DNA from: an uncultured Litoreibacter sp.
GTDB lineage: Bacteria > Pseudomonadota > Alphaproteobacteria > Rhodobacterales > Rhodobacteraceae
Length of the DNA stretch: 64,000 bases
Assembly: GCA_947494435.1 (NCBI GenBank)
Contig: CANLUY010000001.1
Location: 124,001 to 188,000, forward strand
Reading direction: 5' to 3'
Made by a program: the position numbers and the translations under genes. The number at the start of each line of letters is the position of its first letter. Position 1 is the stretch's first letter. This document shows positions 58,054 through 64,000 of this stretch, piece by piece. The notes beneath the pieces are model-generated. The model made no database searches, was not told the DNA's origin, and saw only the letters and a list, made by a program, of their open reading frames with translations.

Positions 58054-59396
58054 CTGCCTCTCCTCACCGCGCCCCAAGGGCCAACGACATCAACGATATC
58101 ACGCGGCTCCGCTTGCGGCTCTTCCATCGCATCTTCATGGCCGAACAACGCCTCGCGCGCACCAGCCTTGTCCACCTGATACTCGCGTTCGAGGAAGTTC
58201 GCCACGAATTCCTTCTTTTCCTCGGGCCATGTGGCGTAGCGGTCATAAAACAGCTGTTTGTGGCAGATGAAGAGCTGACGCACATCCAGCGGCGCAAGTT
58301 CAGCCAGCAATTGGTTCACGAGGTCGCGGTCTTTGTGGTTCGTCGCGCGCAGCGTGTAGAAATAGGCTGGGTCTTTGGAGGTGATCCGCGGCCACCCGCC
58401 GCCGCCCTCAGCCCATCTGAGGAGATCATTCAGTTGGTGGAATTCTTTGGGCAACAGGTCCGCGTATCGCCGCGCGAGGCTGCGCAGGTCGGAACGTCTG
58501 AGGCCGGTTAGGTCCGCGTCCATTGTGGCGGCGACATCGACGATGATGAAGTCCAACTTCTGGCGCAGGATGTCGATAGAATTGACGCCCTTGGCTTTGA
58601 CGATGGGTTCGACCAGATCGTTTTCCTCAAGGAAGGCCGCGATCTTGTTGGACTCGTTGAACCCGATGGTTAGCTTGGTTGGCAGTTTGCCGACCTCGGA
58701 CTTTTCGCCTACGCAAATCGTGGCGGGTTCTTTGACATCGCGGAACACATAGAGGCCGCCGAAATGGGAGGTCCAGAAATTCTGCTGCTCATATTCCGTC
58801 TTTTCCAGCCCAATCGGCACGCGCGTGACGTCGCCGGTTTTCTTGGCCAGCGTGATCATGTCGGCGATCAGAACATCATCCCACCATGCGTCATCGCGGG
58901 TGCGGAATTCGTCGATCATCGCGCCGAGTTTCTCCGCTTCGCGCAGGTGACCGCCGGTGGTATCGGCCTCGATCCTGATCTTGCGGATATCAAACAGATG
59001 GGCGGCCTTGGTGACGGTATAGATCGAATTGACCAGCTCACCTGCGACGGCATCGCGGGCGGTCAGGGCAAACAGTTGCGCTTCGTTTTGTTCGATGAAT
59101 TGCCGCAGAATGCCGCGGCTTGTTGAGAATTTCGCGTCGAGCAGCGGCCCTGTTTTCTGCTCCGTCGAGAGCAGGATGAACTGCCGGTTACAGCCTTGCG
59201 GGTTGATATAGAGATGATCGCCCAATTCCTCCCCCACTTCGGGGGCGTAGCCTGCGATATCGATGTGAAAATCAGTCAGGCTCGTGGTCTTGCCGGTCAG
59301 GTGTTTCAACGCGCGATTATAGCGCTCCACCAAGGCCGGAGAGCCGACATGAAACAGGTTGCCATACATCAACCCTTTTTGGATCAACCGCATCAT
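58050..59396 (-). CDS. DUF6638 family protein
   Basis: The product is about 448 residues and I associate it with DUF6638, an alphaproteobacterial family of unknown function. It has no signal or membrane segment. Notable parts are an early FHIDIAGYAPEVGEELGDHLYINP, a central DDVLIADMITLAKKTGD, and a C-terminal part with FICHKQLFYDRYATWPEEKKEFVANFL. I chose the ATG at 59396 because GGGGGA lies 8 bases upstream. The ATG at 59414 sits inside a palindrome and lacks a ribosome site. Confidence 0.8.
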   Translation of the reverse strand: MMRLIQKGLMYGNLFHVGSPALVERYNRALKHLTGKTTSLTDFHIDIAGYAPEVGEELGDHLYINPQGCNRQFILLSTEQKTGPLLDAKFSTSRGILRQFIEQNEAQLFALTARDAVAGELVNSIYTVTKAAHLFDIRKIRIEADTTGGHLREAEKLGAMIDEFRTRDDAWWDDVLIADMITLAKKTGDVTRVPIGLEKTEYEQQNFWTSHFGGLYVFRDVKEPATICVGEKSEVGKLPTKLTIGFNESNKIAAFLEENDLVEPIVKAKGVNSIDILRQKLDFIIVDVAATMDADLTGLRRSDLRSLARRYADLLPKEFHQLNDLLRWAEGGGGWPRITSKDPAYFYTLRATNHKDRDLVNQLLAELAPLDVRQLFICHKQLFYDRYATWPEEKKEFVANFLEREYQVDKAGAREALFGHEDAMEEPQAEPRDIVDVVGPWGAVRRGR

Positions 59397-59406
59397 ATCG
59401 CGGATC

Positions 59407-59420
59407 CCCCGCATGCGGGG
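59407..59420. promoter_or_regulatory. perfect 14-bp palindrome CCCCGCATGCGGGG
   Basis: It lies between the DUF6638 ribosome site and an unusually AT-rich stretch (59423-59470), on the promoter side of the gene. It could be an operator, or form a hairpin in the leader RNA. Position and symmetry are seen directly; the function is inferred. Confidence 0.5.
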
Positions 59421-59422
59421 AT

Positions 59423-59470
59423 TTCAATAAGCATATGATATATATAGGGTTTCAATTTTTATTTACCAGA
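59423..59470 (-). promoter_or_regulatory. AT-rich promoter-like stretch ahead of DUF6638
   Basis: Within high-GC surroundings this ~48-base stretch is strongly AT-rich. Read on the minus strand it holds TTGAAA followed by TATATATATCAT. The hexamer spacing is not ideal, so the exact -35 and -10 are uncertain. It would drive DUF6638, the 89-residue gene, DUF1523 and the hydrolase. Confidence 0.4.
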
Positions 59471-59497
59471 TGTTAACCCGGGATACATGGGTCTCTA

Positions 59498-59884
59498 TCA
59501 CAGTCTATCGCTATTGCGCGAGGACTGCCAAGCCTGTGTCGCGAGGCGGCGCTTTACCTGCGCGAAAAGGCGGCCAACAAGCAGAAAAAGCGGGATCAAC
59601 GCCACCAGCCATCTGACCACGATAGAACTTGTTTTCAGCTCGGACGCGAGTGGCGTATCCGAGACCACCCATGAGACGAGGACCGGAAAGGCGATCACGA
59701 GGAAATAGAGCAACCCGTTCAACACGCTGCCCGCGACGGAGGCTATAAGAAAGGTGATCGCGCCTTGCAACAAGGCCGCAGGGATTGGGCGGTATTTCGG
59801 GAACCAGATATCAGCGGTCAGCAACCACACAATGATGCATTGCGACAGAAGGGCGATCAGGAAGAAACCGTCTGCAAGGCTCAC
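59498..59884 (-). CDS. small membrane protein
   Basis: This 128-residue protein has four predicted membrane segments: FFLIALLSQCIIVWLL, AALLQGAITFLIASVAGSVL, NGLLYFLVIAFPVLVSWVV, and a last one around VRWLVALIPLFLLVG. It starts with GTG at 59884 in a GTGA overlap with the gene upstream; the longer frame to 59989 lies inside that gene. I recognise no family. Confidence 0.75.
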   Translation of the reverse strand: MSLADGFFLIALLSQCIIVWLLTADIWFPKYRPIPAALLQGAITFLIASVAGSVLNGLLYFLVIAFPVLVSWVVSDTPLASELKTSSIVVRWLVALIPLFLLVGRLFAQVKRRLATQAWQSSRNSDRL

Positions 59885-60204
59885 CCGCCGCGAGCCTCGC
59901 GTTTGATCTTCATCGCGCGCCAGATATAGGCGATGACCATGCAGGGGAACCAGACCAGTGCGGTCAGCCATGACCAGTACCACGCCCATGAGCCCAGCGC
60001 GCTGAGGCCGCCTGTCATCTCCATAAACGCGCCGACCCAGACCATGTGGAACATGAAAATCGGGGCAGCTGCGGTCATCAAGGCGATGCCGATATCCGTG
60101 GCGAAATCACTGAGGTTCAGCGCAGGCCGCGCCGCGCGCCAATAGCCCGAATAGGCGCCCCAAGCGGCGGGGATGATCCAGACGACAAGGAACAGGGCTG
60201 CCAT
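59881..60204 (-). CDS. small membrane protein, Trp-rich
   Basis: This 107-residue protein has three hydrophobic segments rich in tryptophan (FLVVWIIPAAWGAYSGYW, then APIFMFHMVWVGAFM, then WAWYWSWLTALVWFPCMVIAYIW) and a basic tail. GGAGAG lies 9 bases before the ATG. It follows the 82-residue gene by 3 bases and overlaps the next. No family was recognised. Confidence 0.77.
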   Translation of the reverse strand: MAALFLVVWIIPAAWGAYSGYWRAARPALNLSDFATDIGIALMTAAAPIFMFHMVWVGAFMEMTGGLSALGSWAWYWSWLTALVWFPCMVIAYIWRAMKIKREARGG

Positions 60205-60207
60205 TTA

Positions 60208-60456
60208 CTATGTCTCTCCGCGGGTCACGAACCGTTTCAGGGCGAGTTGTATCAGCAAGACAGTGGCGAGCACCATCCCGATCAAGATGCCTGCACGCCC
60301 CGCCCATGCTGCAGGGCTGAGAGGGTCATATCCGCAAAAGGGGTCCCAATGGCACGGGCTGCCCTTGATCAGGATGTGCGTTTGCAGCGGCGGCTGGGTG
60401 ATCTGCGTGGCGATGAAGCCCGCGGCGAGGAGGATGAAGATGACGATGTGTTTCAT
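60208..60456 (-). CDS. small membrane protein
   Basis: The product is 82 residues. An N-terminal hydrophobic segment (IVIFILLAAGFIATQI) and a second at about 52-72 (AGILIGMVLATVLLIQLAL) flank a short loop. The loop has two cysteines in SPCHWDPFCGYDP, which could form a disulfide in the periplasm. GGGGAG lies 8 bases upstream. First gene of a three-gene overlapping set. Confidence 0.75.
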   Translation of the reverse strand: MKHIVIFILLAAGFIATQITQPPLQTHILIKGSPCHWDPFCGYDPLSPAAWAGRAGILIGMVLATVLLIQLALKRFVTRGET

Positions 60457-60514
60457 GTCTGTGTCTCCCCTATCTTATGTCTCACTTCGGCGCGCCAAAC
60501 ATCTGTTATGCAGT

Positions 60515-60580
60515 CCTGTCCGCGCAAAGCGCGAACGCGCCCGTCCCCTCTTCCATGGGGAAGAGCAAAAATGGCTGAAC
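60515..60580. repeat. REP-like direct repeat, copy 1
   Basis: This 66-base element is closely similar to 60860-60926 in the same orientation. It begins CCTGTCCGCGC and ends CTGAAC. It contains two hairpins: an imperfect GC-rich one at the start, and CTCTTCC / GGAAGAG (60548-60554 with 60559-60565). It lies just past the end of the 76-residue gene on the minus strand. Confidence 0.85.
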
Positions 60581-60596
60581 GAGTGATTGGAGAACC

Positions 60597-60827
60597 CTAA
60601 CCATCTTTGCAAGCCAACCATTCAACGATTTTGAAAGATGCGTAACAGAACATCCAAGTTGGCAATGCTGACAGCACAACCATCGGAAACAAGACTTCCA
60701 AAAACGGATCAGAAGCATGCAAACAATTCTCTGGACCAAACCACCACCTTCCACAGATTGACCCTGCCAACACGTAGCCAACAAGCACCGGTAGAACGAG
60801 TGCCATGATCACAGCTAGCGTTTTCAC
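60597..60827 (-). CDS. small membrane protein flanked by repeats
   Basis: This 76-residue protein has two hydrophobic segments (LAVIMALVLPVLVGYVLAG and LFPMVVLSALPTWMFCYA). The loop between them (CGRWWFGPENCLHASDP) holds two cysteines, reminiscent of the 82-residue gene downstream. It starts with GTG at 60827, with AAGG 5-8 bases ahead. It is the only gene between two REP-like repeats, and its composition is more AT-rich than the neighbours. No family was recognised. Confidence 0.7.
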   Translation of the reverse strand: MKTLAVIMALVLPVLVGYVLAGSICGRWWFGPENCLHASDPFLEVLFPMVVLSALPTWMFCYASFKIVEWLACKDG

Positions 60828-60859
60828 CTAGGCCTTACATCAAACCATTTTTCTGAAGA

Positions 60860-60926
60860 CCTGTCCGCGCACAGCGCGGACGCGCCCTTCCCTTCCCCCC
60901 ATGGGGAAGGGCGCATAATGCTGAAC
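60860..60926. repeat. REP-like direct repeat, copy 2
   Basis: This is a 67-base partner of copy 1. Its first hairpin is perfect (GTCCGCGC 60863-60870 / GCGCGGAC 60874-60881). The second is CCCTTCCCC / GGGGAAGGG (60890-60898 with 60903-60911), in which one base pair differs from copy 1 on both sides. It lies 19 bases past the stop of the AAA+ gene on the minus strand. Confidence 0.85.
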
Positions 60927-60945
60927 AGATGTTCTGCGTCAGAAC

Positions 60946-62880
60946 TCACTGGTTCTTACTCTCCAGATACCGCCGTTTCGCCTCCTCGGTCAGACCGTAG
61001 TCGCGGACCATGTTGGCGATGGCGACCTCGTCGCTTTTGTCGGCGTAGCGGAATTCGCTGTCGGCGTAGCGGTTAATCTCTTGGATGACCATTTCGACGG
61101 TGATGGGCTGGCGCAGCTCTTTGATCATGCCGAGCTTGGTGTCGTAGTCTTTGAACAGGAACAGGTCGGGCTCTTCCATCCATTCGTCGGGCAGCTCAAA
61201 GTCCATCGCCCGCACCTTCACGGCGTCGGTGATGTTCTTGATCGCGCGGCCGGTGAAGCGGTGGTCGGCCTCTTGGATGCCTTTGAGATAGGTGCCGAGT
61301 TTCGCGATGGTGTCGAGCGCGCCGATGTCCTTGGAGATGCGGTCATAGACCTTAAGCAGGCCGTCTTCATGCGGCTTTTCGTGGCTAGCGAAGCTGGCGG
61401 CGACGGCTTTCTTGATCTCCTGCGCGGCGAAGGGTTCGAAGTCGCCTAAGGGTATGTCGTGGTTCTTGCCCATGAGCAGGTTGAGGATGTCGATATAGTC
61501 GTCGCGGGTTTGCGGCCCGTCAACGAGGAAGCGGGCACCGGCGCGTTGACGCAGCGCGTCGTCGACATTTTCAGGGTAGTTGGAGAACATGCCAAAGGTG
61601 CAATTGCCGCGCACGACGGTGTTGGCGCCCGCGAAGGATTCCATCAGGACGGCGGTGATTTCCAGCTGGCCCGCAGAGGATTGGCGGTCGCCGCGCTTGC
61701 CTGCGAGCTGGTCGATATCGTCGATGGTACCGAAGCCGATGACGTTCGGGTCGATGACGTTGTTGATGAAGGCCTTGGCGTTCTGGCCGGATTTGCCTTG
61801 GTAGCTGTCGATATTATCGGTGGAGAGGTTCTGGTAGCGGAACGGGTAGCCCGCCGTCTCGCAATAGCCGGAGATCAGGCCGGCCATCATCTGGATCAGC
61901 GTGGTTTTGCCGGTGCCCGGTGCGCCGTCGCCCATGAAGGTGAAGATGAAGCCGCCCAAATCGGCGAAGGGGTTCAGCTTGCGGTCGAAATCATAGGCCA
62001 TCAGCATTTTGGCGAGCTTCATGGCTTGGTATTTGGCGATGTGGTTGCCGACGACCTCGTTCGGTTTCTTGAAGGTCATGGTCAGCTTGGAGCCCTTGGC
62101 GGCGCGGGCGGGGGTGAAGCCGTTGATGGTCAGATCATCCGCTTCGACGCGGTAGGAGGCTTGGTTGAACGGCTCCAATCTGGGCGTGTTCTGCGCGCGC
62201 AGGGCGGCTTTTTCCATGAGCTGTTCGGTGAAGGCGAGGACCGTGGCGATCATCTTAGCGTCGTCATCGGCGAAGAGGGCGAGGTCCTGGTCTAGCTCCC
62301 ACAACGCGCCGTGCAGTGCGAGTTGGGCGTTGTCGGTGAGGAGTTCCTCGACGGTGCCGATCTCCACCGTGGTTTCCGTTGCGTGGGTGGAGAGCAGCAG
62401 GGAGGTGGCGTTGGCGAATGTGTGCAGCGTGGCGAGCGCCTCGGCGGCGAGCAGGTCGGTGAACTCAGACTTCTTAGTGTCCGACAGGCGGCCTTCGAGA
62501 TTTTCTCGCTTTAGTTCCGCAAGCCCCGTGGCGTCAGCGAATTGCGTGCCGGTTTCGAGCGCGATGGCCAGAGCGCGCCGGAGTGCTTGAAGCGTCGTGG
62601 CCTGCAGGGCGGAGGGCAGCGCGTCATCGCCCGCGCCTTGGATACGGTCGATCAGACGCACACCTTCGGGGCGCGCGGTGGACCGGGTCACGAGGCCCGG
62701 CGTGGTGGAACGGAAGCGTCTGCGTGTGCCGATGCCAGCAGAGCGTTCCGCCTGCGGGGCCTCCTTCGCCGAGGCGATGCGCGGCGTGTGGTCGAGACCT
62801 TCCAGCATGGCTGTGGCGGCGGCATAGTGGCCGCGGATGTCGTCTTCTTTCAGTTCCATGAAATCTGCGGATTGGGTCAT
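60946..62880 (-). CDS. AAA+ family ATPase
   Basis: This 644-residue cytosolic protein has a helical N-terminal half (1-300) without recognised domains, followed by an AAA+ module. Walker A is GAPGTGKT at 319-326, Walker B is IGFGTIDDID at 381-390, sensor 1 is around GMFSNYPE, and a likely arginine finger is in LRQRAGARF. A helical C-terminal part (about 480-644) follows, with GRAIKNITDAVKVRAM near its middle. AAGGA lies 7 bases before the ATG. The gene upstream ends 36 bases away across a palindrome. The substrate or partner is unknown. Confidence 0.85.
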   Translation of the reverse strand: MTQSADFMELKEDDIRGHYAAATAMLEGLDHTPRIASAKEAPQAERSAGIGTRRRFRSTTPGLVTRSTARPEGVRLIDRIQGAGDDALPSALQATTLQALRRALAIALETGTQFADATGLAELKRENLEGRLSDTKKSEFTDLLAAEALATLHTFANATSLLLSTHATETTVEIGTVEELLTDNAQLALHGALWELDQDLALFADDDAKMIATVLAFTEQLMEKAALRAQNTPRLEPFNQASYRVEADDLTINGFTPARAAKGSKLTMTFKKPNEVVGNHIAKYQAMKLAKMLMAYDFDRKLNPFADLGGFIFTFMGDGAPGTGKTTLIQMMAGLISGYCETAGYPFRYQNLSTDNIDSYQGKSGQNAKAFINNVIDPNVIGFGTIDDIDQLAGKRGDRQSSAGQLEITAVLMESFAGANTVVRGNCTFGMFSNYPENVDDALRQRAGARFLVDGPQTRDDYIDILNLLMGKNHDIPLGDFEPFAAQEIKKAVAASFASHEKPHEDGLLKVYDRISKDIGALDTIAKLGTYLKGIQEADHRFTGRAIKNITDAVKVRAMDFELPDEWMEEPDLFLFKDYDTKLGMIKELRQPITVEMVIQEINRYADSEFRYADKSDEVAIANMVRDYGLTEEAKRRYLESKNQ

Positions 62881-62897
62881 TGATACGTCCTTCGAAT

Positions 62898-62916
62898 GGT
62901 GGGCAAATTGCCCACC
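62898..62916. repeat. 19-base palindromic spacer element
   Basis: GGTGGGCAA and TTGCCCACC surround one A, directly after the stop of the conserved gene at 62917 and before the AAA+ ribosome site. It may be a REP-type intergenic element or a transcript-stabilising hairpin. There is no T tract, so it is unlikely to be a full terminator. Confidence 0.65.
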
Positions 62917-64000
62917 CTACCTGTAGCTGACAACGCGGCCTGCGGGGCTGACCACGAATTTGCGGATGTTGGAAAAGCCTGCGGGGTTCTTTTCGGCGAG
63001 CACCTGATAGGGGCGCGTGGGCATGATGACGGAGCGCGCTGTGGATGTCGCTCCGGTTTCAGCGCCGCGGCCCGCGAAGGGATCAAGCGCGAATATCTCG
63101 CGCTCCACCGAGCCGAACCAGCCCTTTTTCTCGAGCTCTACACGCTCGGATTCGAGCGTCTCGACGGTCCAGGCCAGCGTCCAGTCTTCCCCCGGCGCGC
63201 CTTGCGCTTCGGCCAGCACGTCGCGGATGGGGCCGGATTGGTGCGTAAACGCGTGGCTATACATCGGGCCCACATGGATGCGGCGCAGGCGCTTGGGGTG
63301 CAGGTCGTCGAAGTCGCGGTCGAACCCTTGCGCAATTGTCAGAAGTTTCAATCCGTTTGAGCCTTGCGCGGTCAGATGGGCCTGCGCAGTGGGCCAGCGG
63401 CGGGCGTCTTTGGGAAGCGCAACATCGCCTGAATCCTCGATATCCATCATGTAAATCGTGGGCACGTTCTGGCGGCTGTCATAAACAGCCCAGTGCAGCA
63501 AATAGGTGCGGCGGTCGTCGCGGTTGCCGGTCCAGATCGCGCGGGGGTCATTCGTGGCCCAGAAAAGACCGCGCTGAGACAACGCCTCGTAATACATCCG
63601 CTGCGACAGCGCGAATTGCAGCTTGGTCGGGATCGTCAGATCGCCCACAATCTGGCGCACCATCTCGTCTTTCAATTCATTGCGGGACCGCATCCCAGCC
63701 AAATGCGCCTCGGCCTGCATGGCGTCATTGGCCATGGTCATCACCTCGGAGAAGACCGGAAAACCGCTTTCCTTCTTGTCGATGGTGAGCGAGCCAAAGA
63801 ACTGGCCTGTATCGCGCCCTGTCAGAAGGTACTTATGGCTGAGCGCACGGAAGGTCTTGGAGATGCGGGTGACATAGTCGGAGATGATCTCGACGTCCCG
63901 TTTGCTGAATGTCCGCTCCGTTTCCATCTCGGCCGCGACACGGGCCAGATGGCCGGTGATCCGCTCGAATTTTGCGAAATAGCGCCGTGCGGCGAGATCA
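62917..64000 (-). CDS. conserved protein of unknown function (5' end beyond window)
   Basis: The frame stays open from the stop at 62917 to the right edge, so the true start lies outside; the ATG at 63927 is internal. At least 361 residues are visible. The clipped N-terminus (ARRYFAKFERITGHLARVAAEM) and the next 60 residues are helical. A mixed part follows (FWATNDPRAIWTGNRDDRRTYLLHWAVYD, then NVPTIYMMDIEDSGD). There is no membrane segment. I do not recognise the family. Its tight spacing with the AAA+ gene suggests a functional pair. Confidence 0.75.
   Translation of the reverse strand, partial: DLAARRYFAKFERITGHLARVAAEMETERTFSKRDVEIISDYVTRISKTFRALSHKYLLTGRDTGQFFGSLTIDKKESGFPVFSEVMTMANDAMQAEAHLAGMRSRNELKDEMVRQIVGDLTIPTKLQFALSQRMYYEALSQRGLFWATNDPRAIWTGNRDDRRTYLLHWAVYDSRQNVPTIYMMDIEDSGDVALPKDARRWPTAQAHLTAQGSNGLKLLTIAQGFDRDFDDLHPKRLRRIHVGPMYSHAFTHQSGPIRDVLAEAQGAPGEDWTLAWTVETLESERVELEKKGWFGSVEREIFALDPFAGRGAETGATSTARSVIMPTRPYQVLAEKNPAGFSNIRKFVVSPAGRVVSYR

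Overview
The window reads as chromosomal DNA of a marine Roseobacter-group alphaproteobacterium (Rhodobacterales). The reasons are the F1 ATP synthase operon in the order atpH-A-G-D-C without the F0 genes, the neighbourhood priA / transaldolase / DUF484 / xerC, the DUF2125, DUF1523 and DUF6638 families, phosphatidylcholine synthase, and a long-form prs. Base composition is high GC and coding density is very high. I saw no rRNA, tRNA, CRISPR array, transposase, phage gene or integration scar. The gene content looks like core genome with a few accessory cassettes.

Layout. 1-8.2 kb: a clipped hydrolase-like gene, a chromene-carboxylate isomerase, prs, a small H-type lectin, the atpHAGDC operon with its terminator, and a methyltransferase. 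8.6-15.4 kb: clpA overlapping an M23 peptidase, then a stator-like pair (MotA/ExbB-type channel plus a 740-residue MotB/OmpA-type protein with a very long coiled coil). 15.4-22.8 kb: ChaC-type cyclotransferase, DUF2125, extensin-like protein, tyrC-hisC (tyrosine and histidine synthesis), priA and a LysE exporter. 22.9-28.2 kb: transaldolase, Tat-type thioredoxin, DUF808, a secreted hypothetical, DUF484-xerC and a cytochrome P460-like protein. 28.6-38.5 kb: pcs, then the overlapping chain ileS / DUF3253 / ogt / EamA, an FAD monooxygenase, ycjX-ycjF and truA.

38.5-43.6 kb is a likely methylated-amine catabolic cassette: a double NTF2-fold protein, a non-pyrrolysine MttB-family methyltransferase and a dimethylglycine-dehydrogenase-like FAD/GcvT enzyme. 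43.6-49.0 kb holds an unknown protein divergent from a 1207-residue CheB-CheR-PAS signalling fusion, then a secreted esterase. 49.0-56.1 kb holds an ABC-2 exporter, rpe, a small DMT transporter, and a deoxyribose-phosphate module (deoC, a small secreted protein, a two-domain ALDH16) that would turn deoxyribose 5-phosphate into glyceraldehyde 3-phosphate and acetate.

56.3-64.0 kb is a minus-strand block of mostly unnamed families: a clipped conserved protein, an AAA+ ATPase, four small membrane proteins, DUF6638, another small membrane protein, DUF1523 and an alpha/beta hydrolase. Within it lie a pair of REP-like direct repeats, a 14-bp palindrome next to an AT-rich promoter-like stretch, and a 19-bp palindromic spacer. 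Together with the stator-like pair, this block is the best candidate in the window for an undescribed system. Five convergent gene pairs have overlapping or abutting stop codons, which leaves no room for terminators between them.
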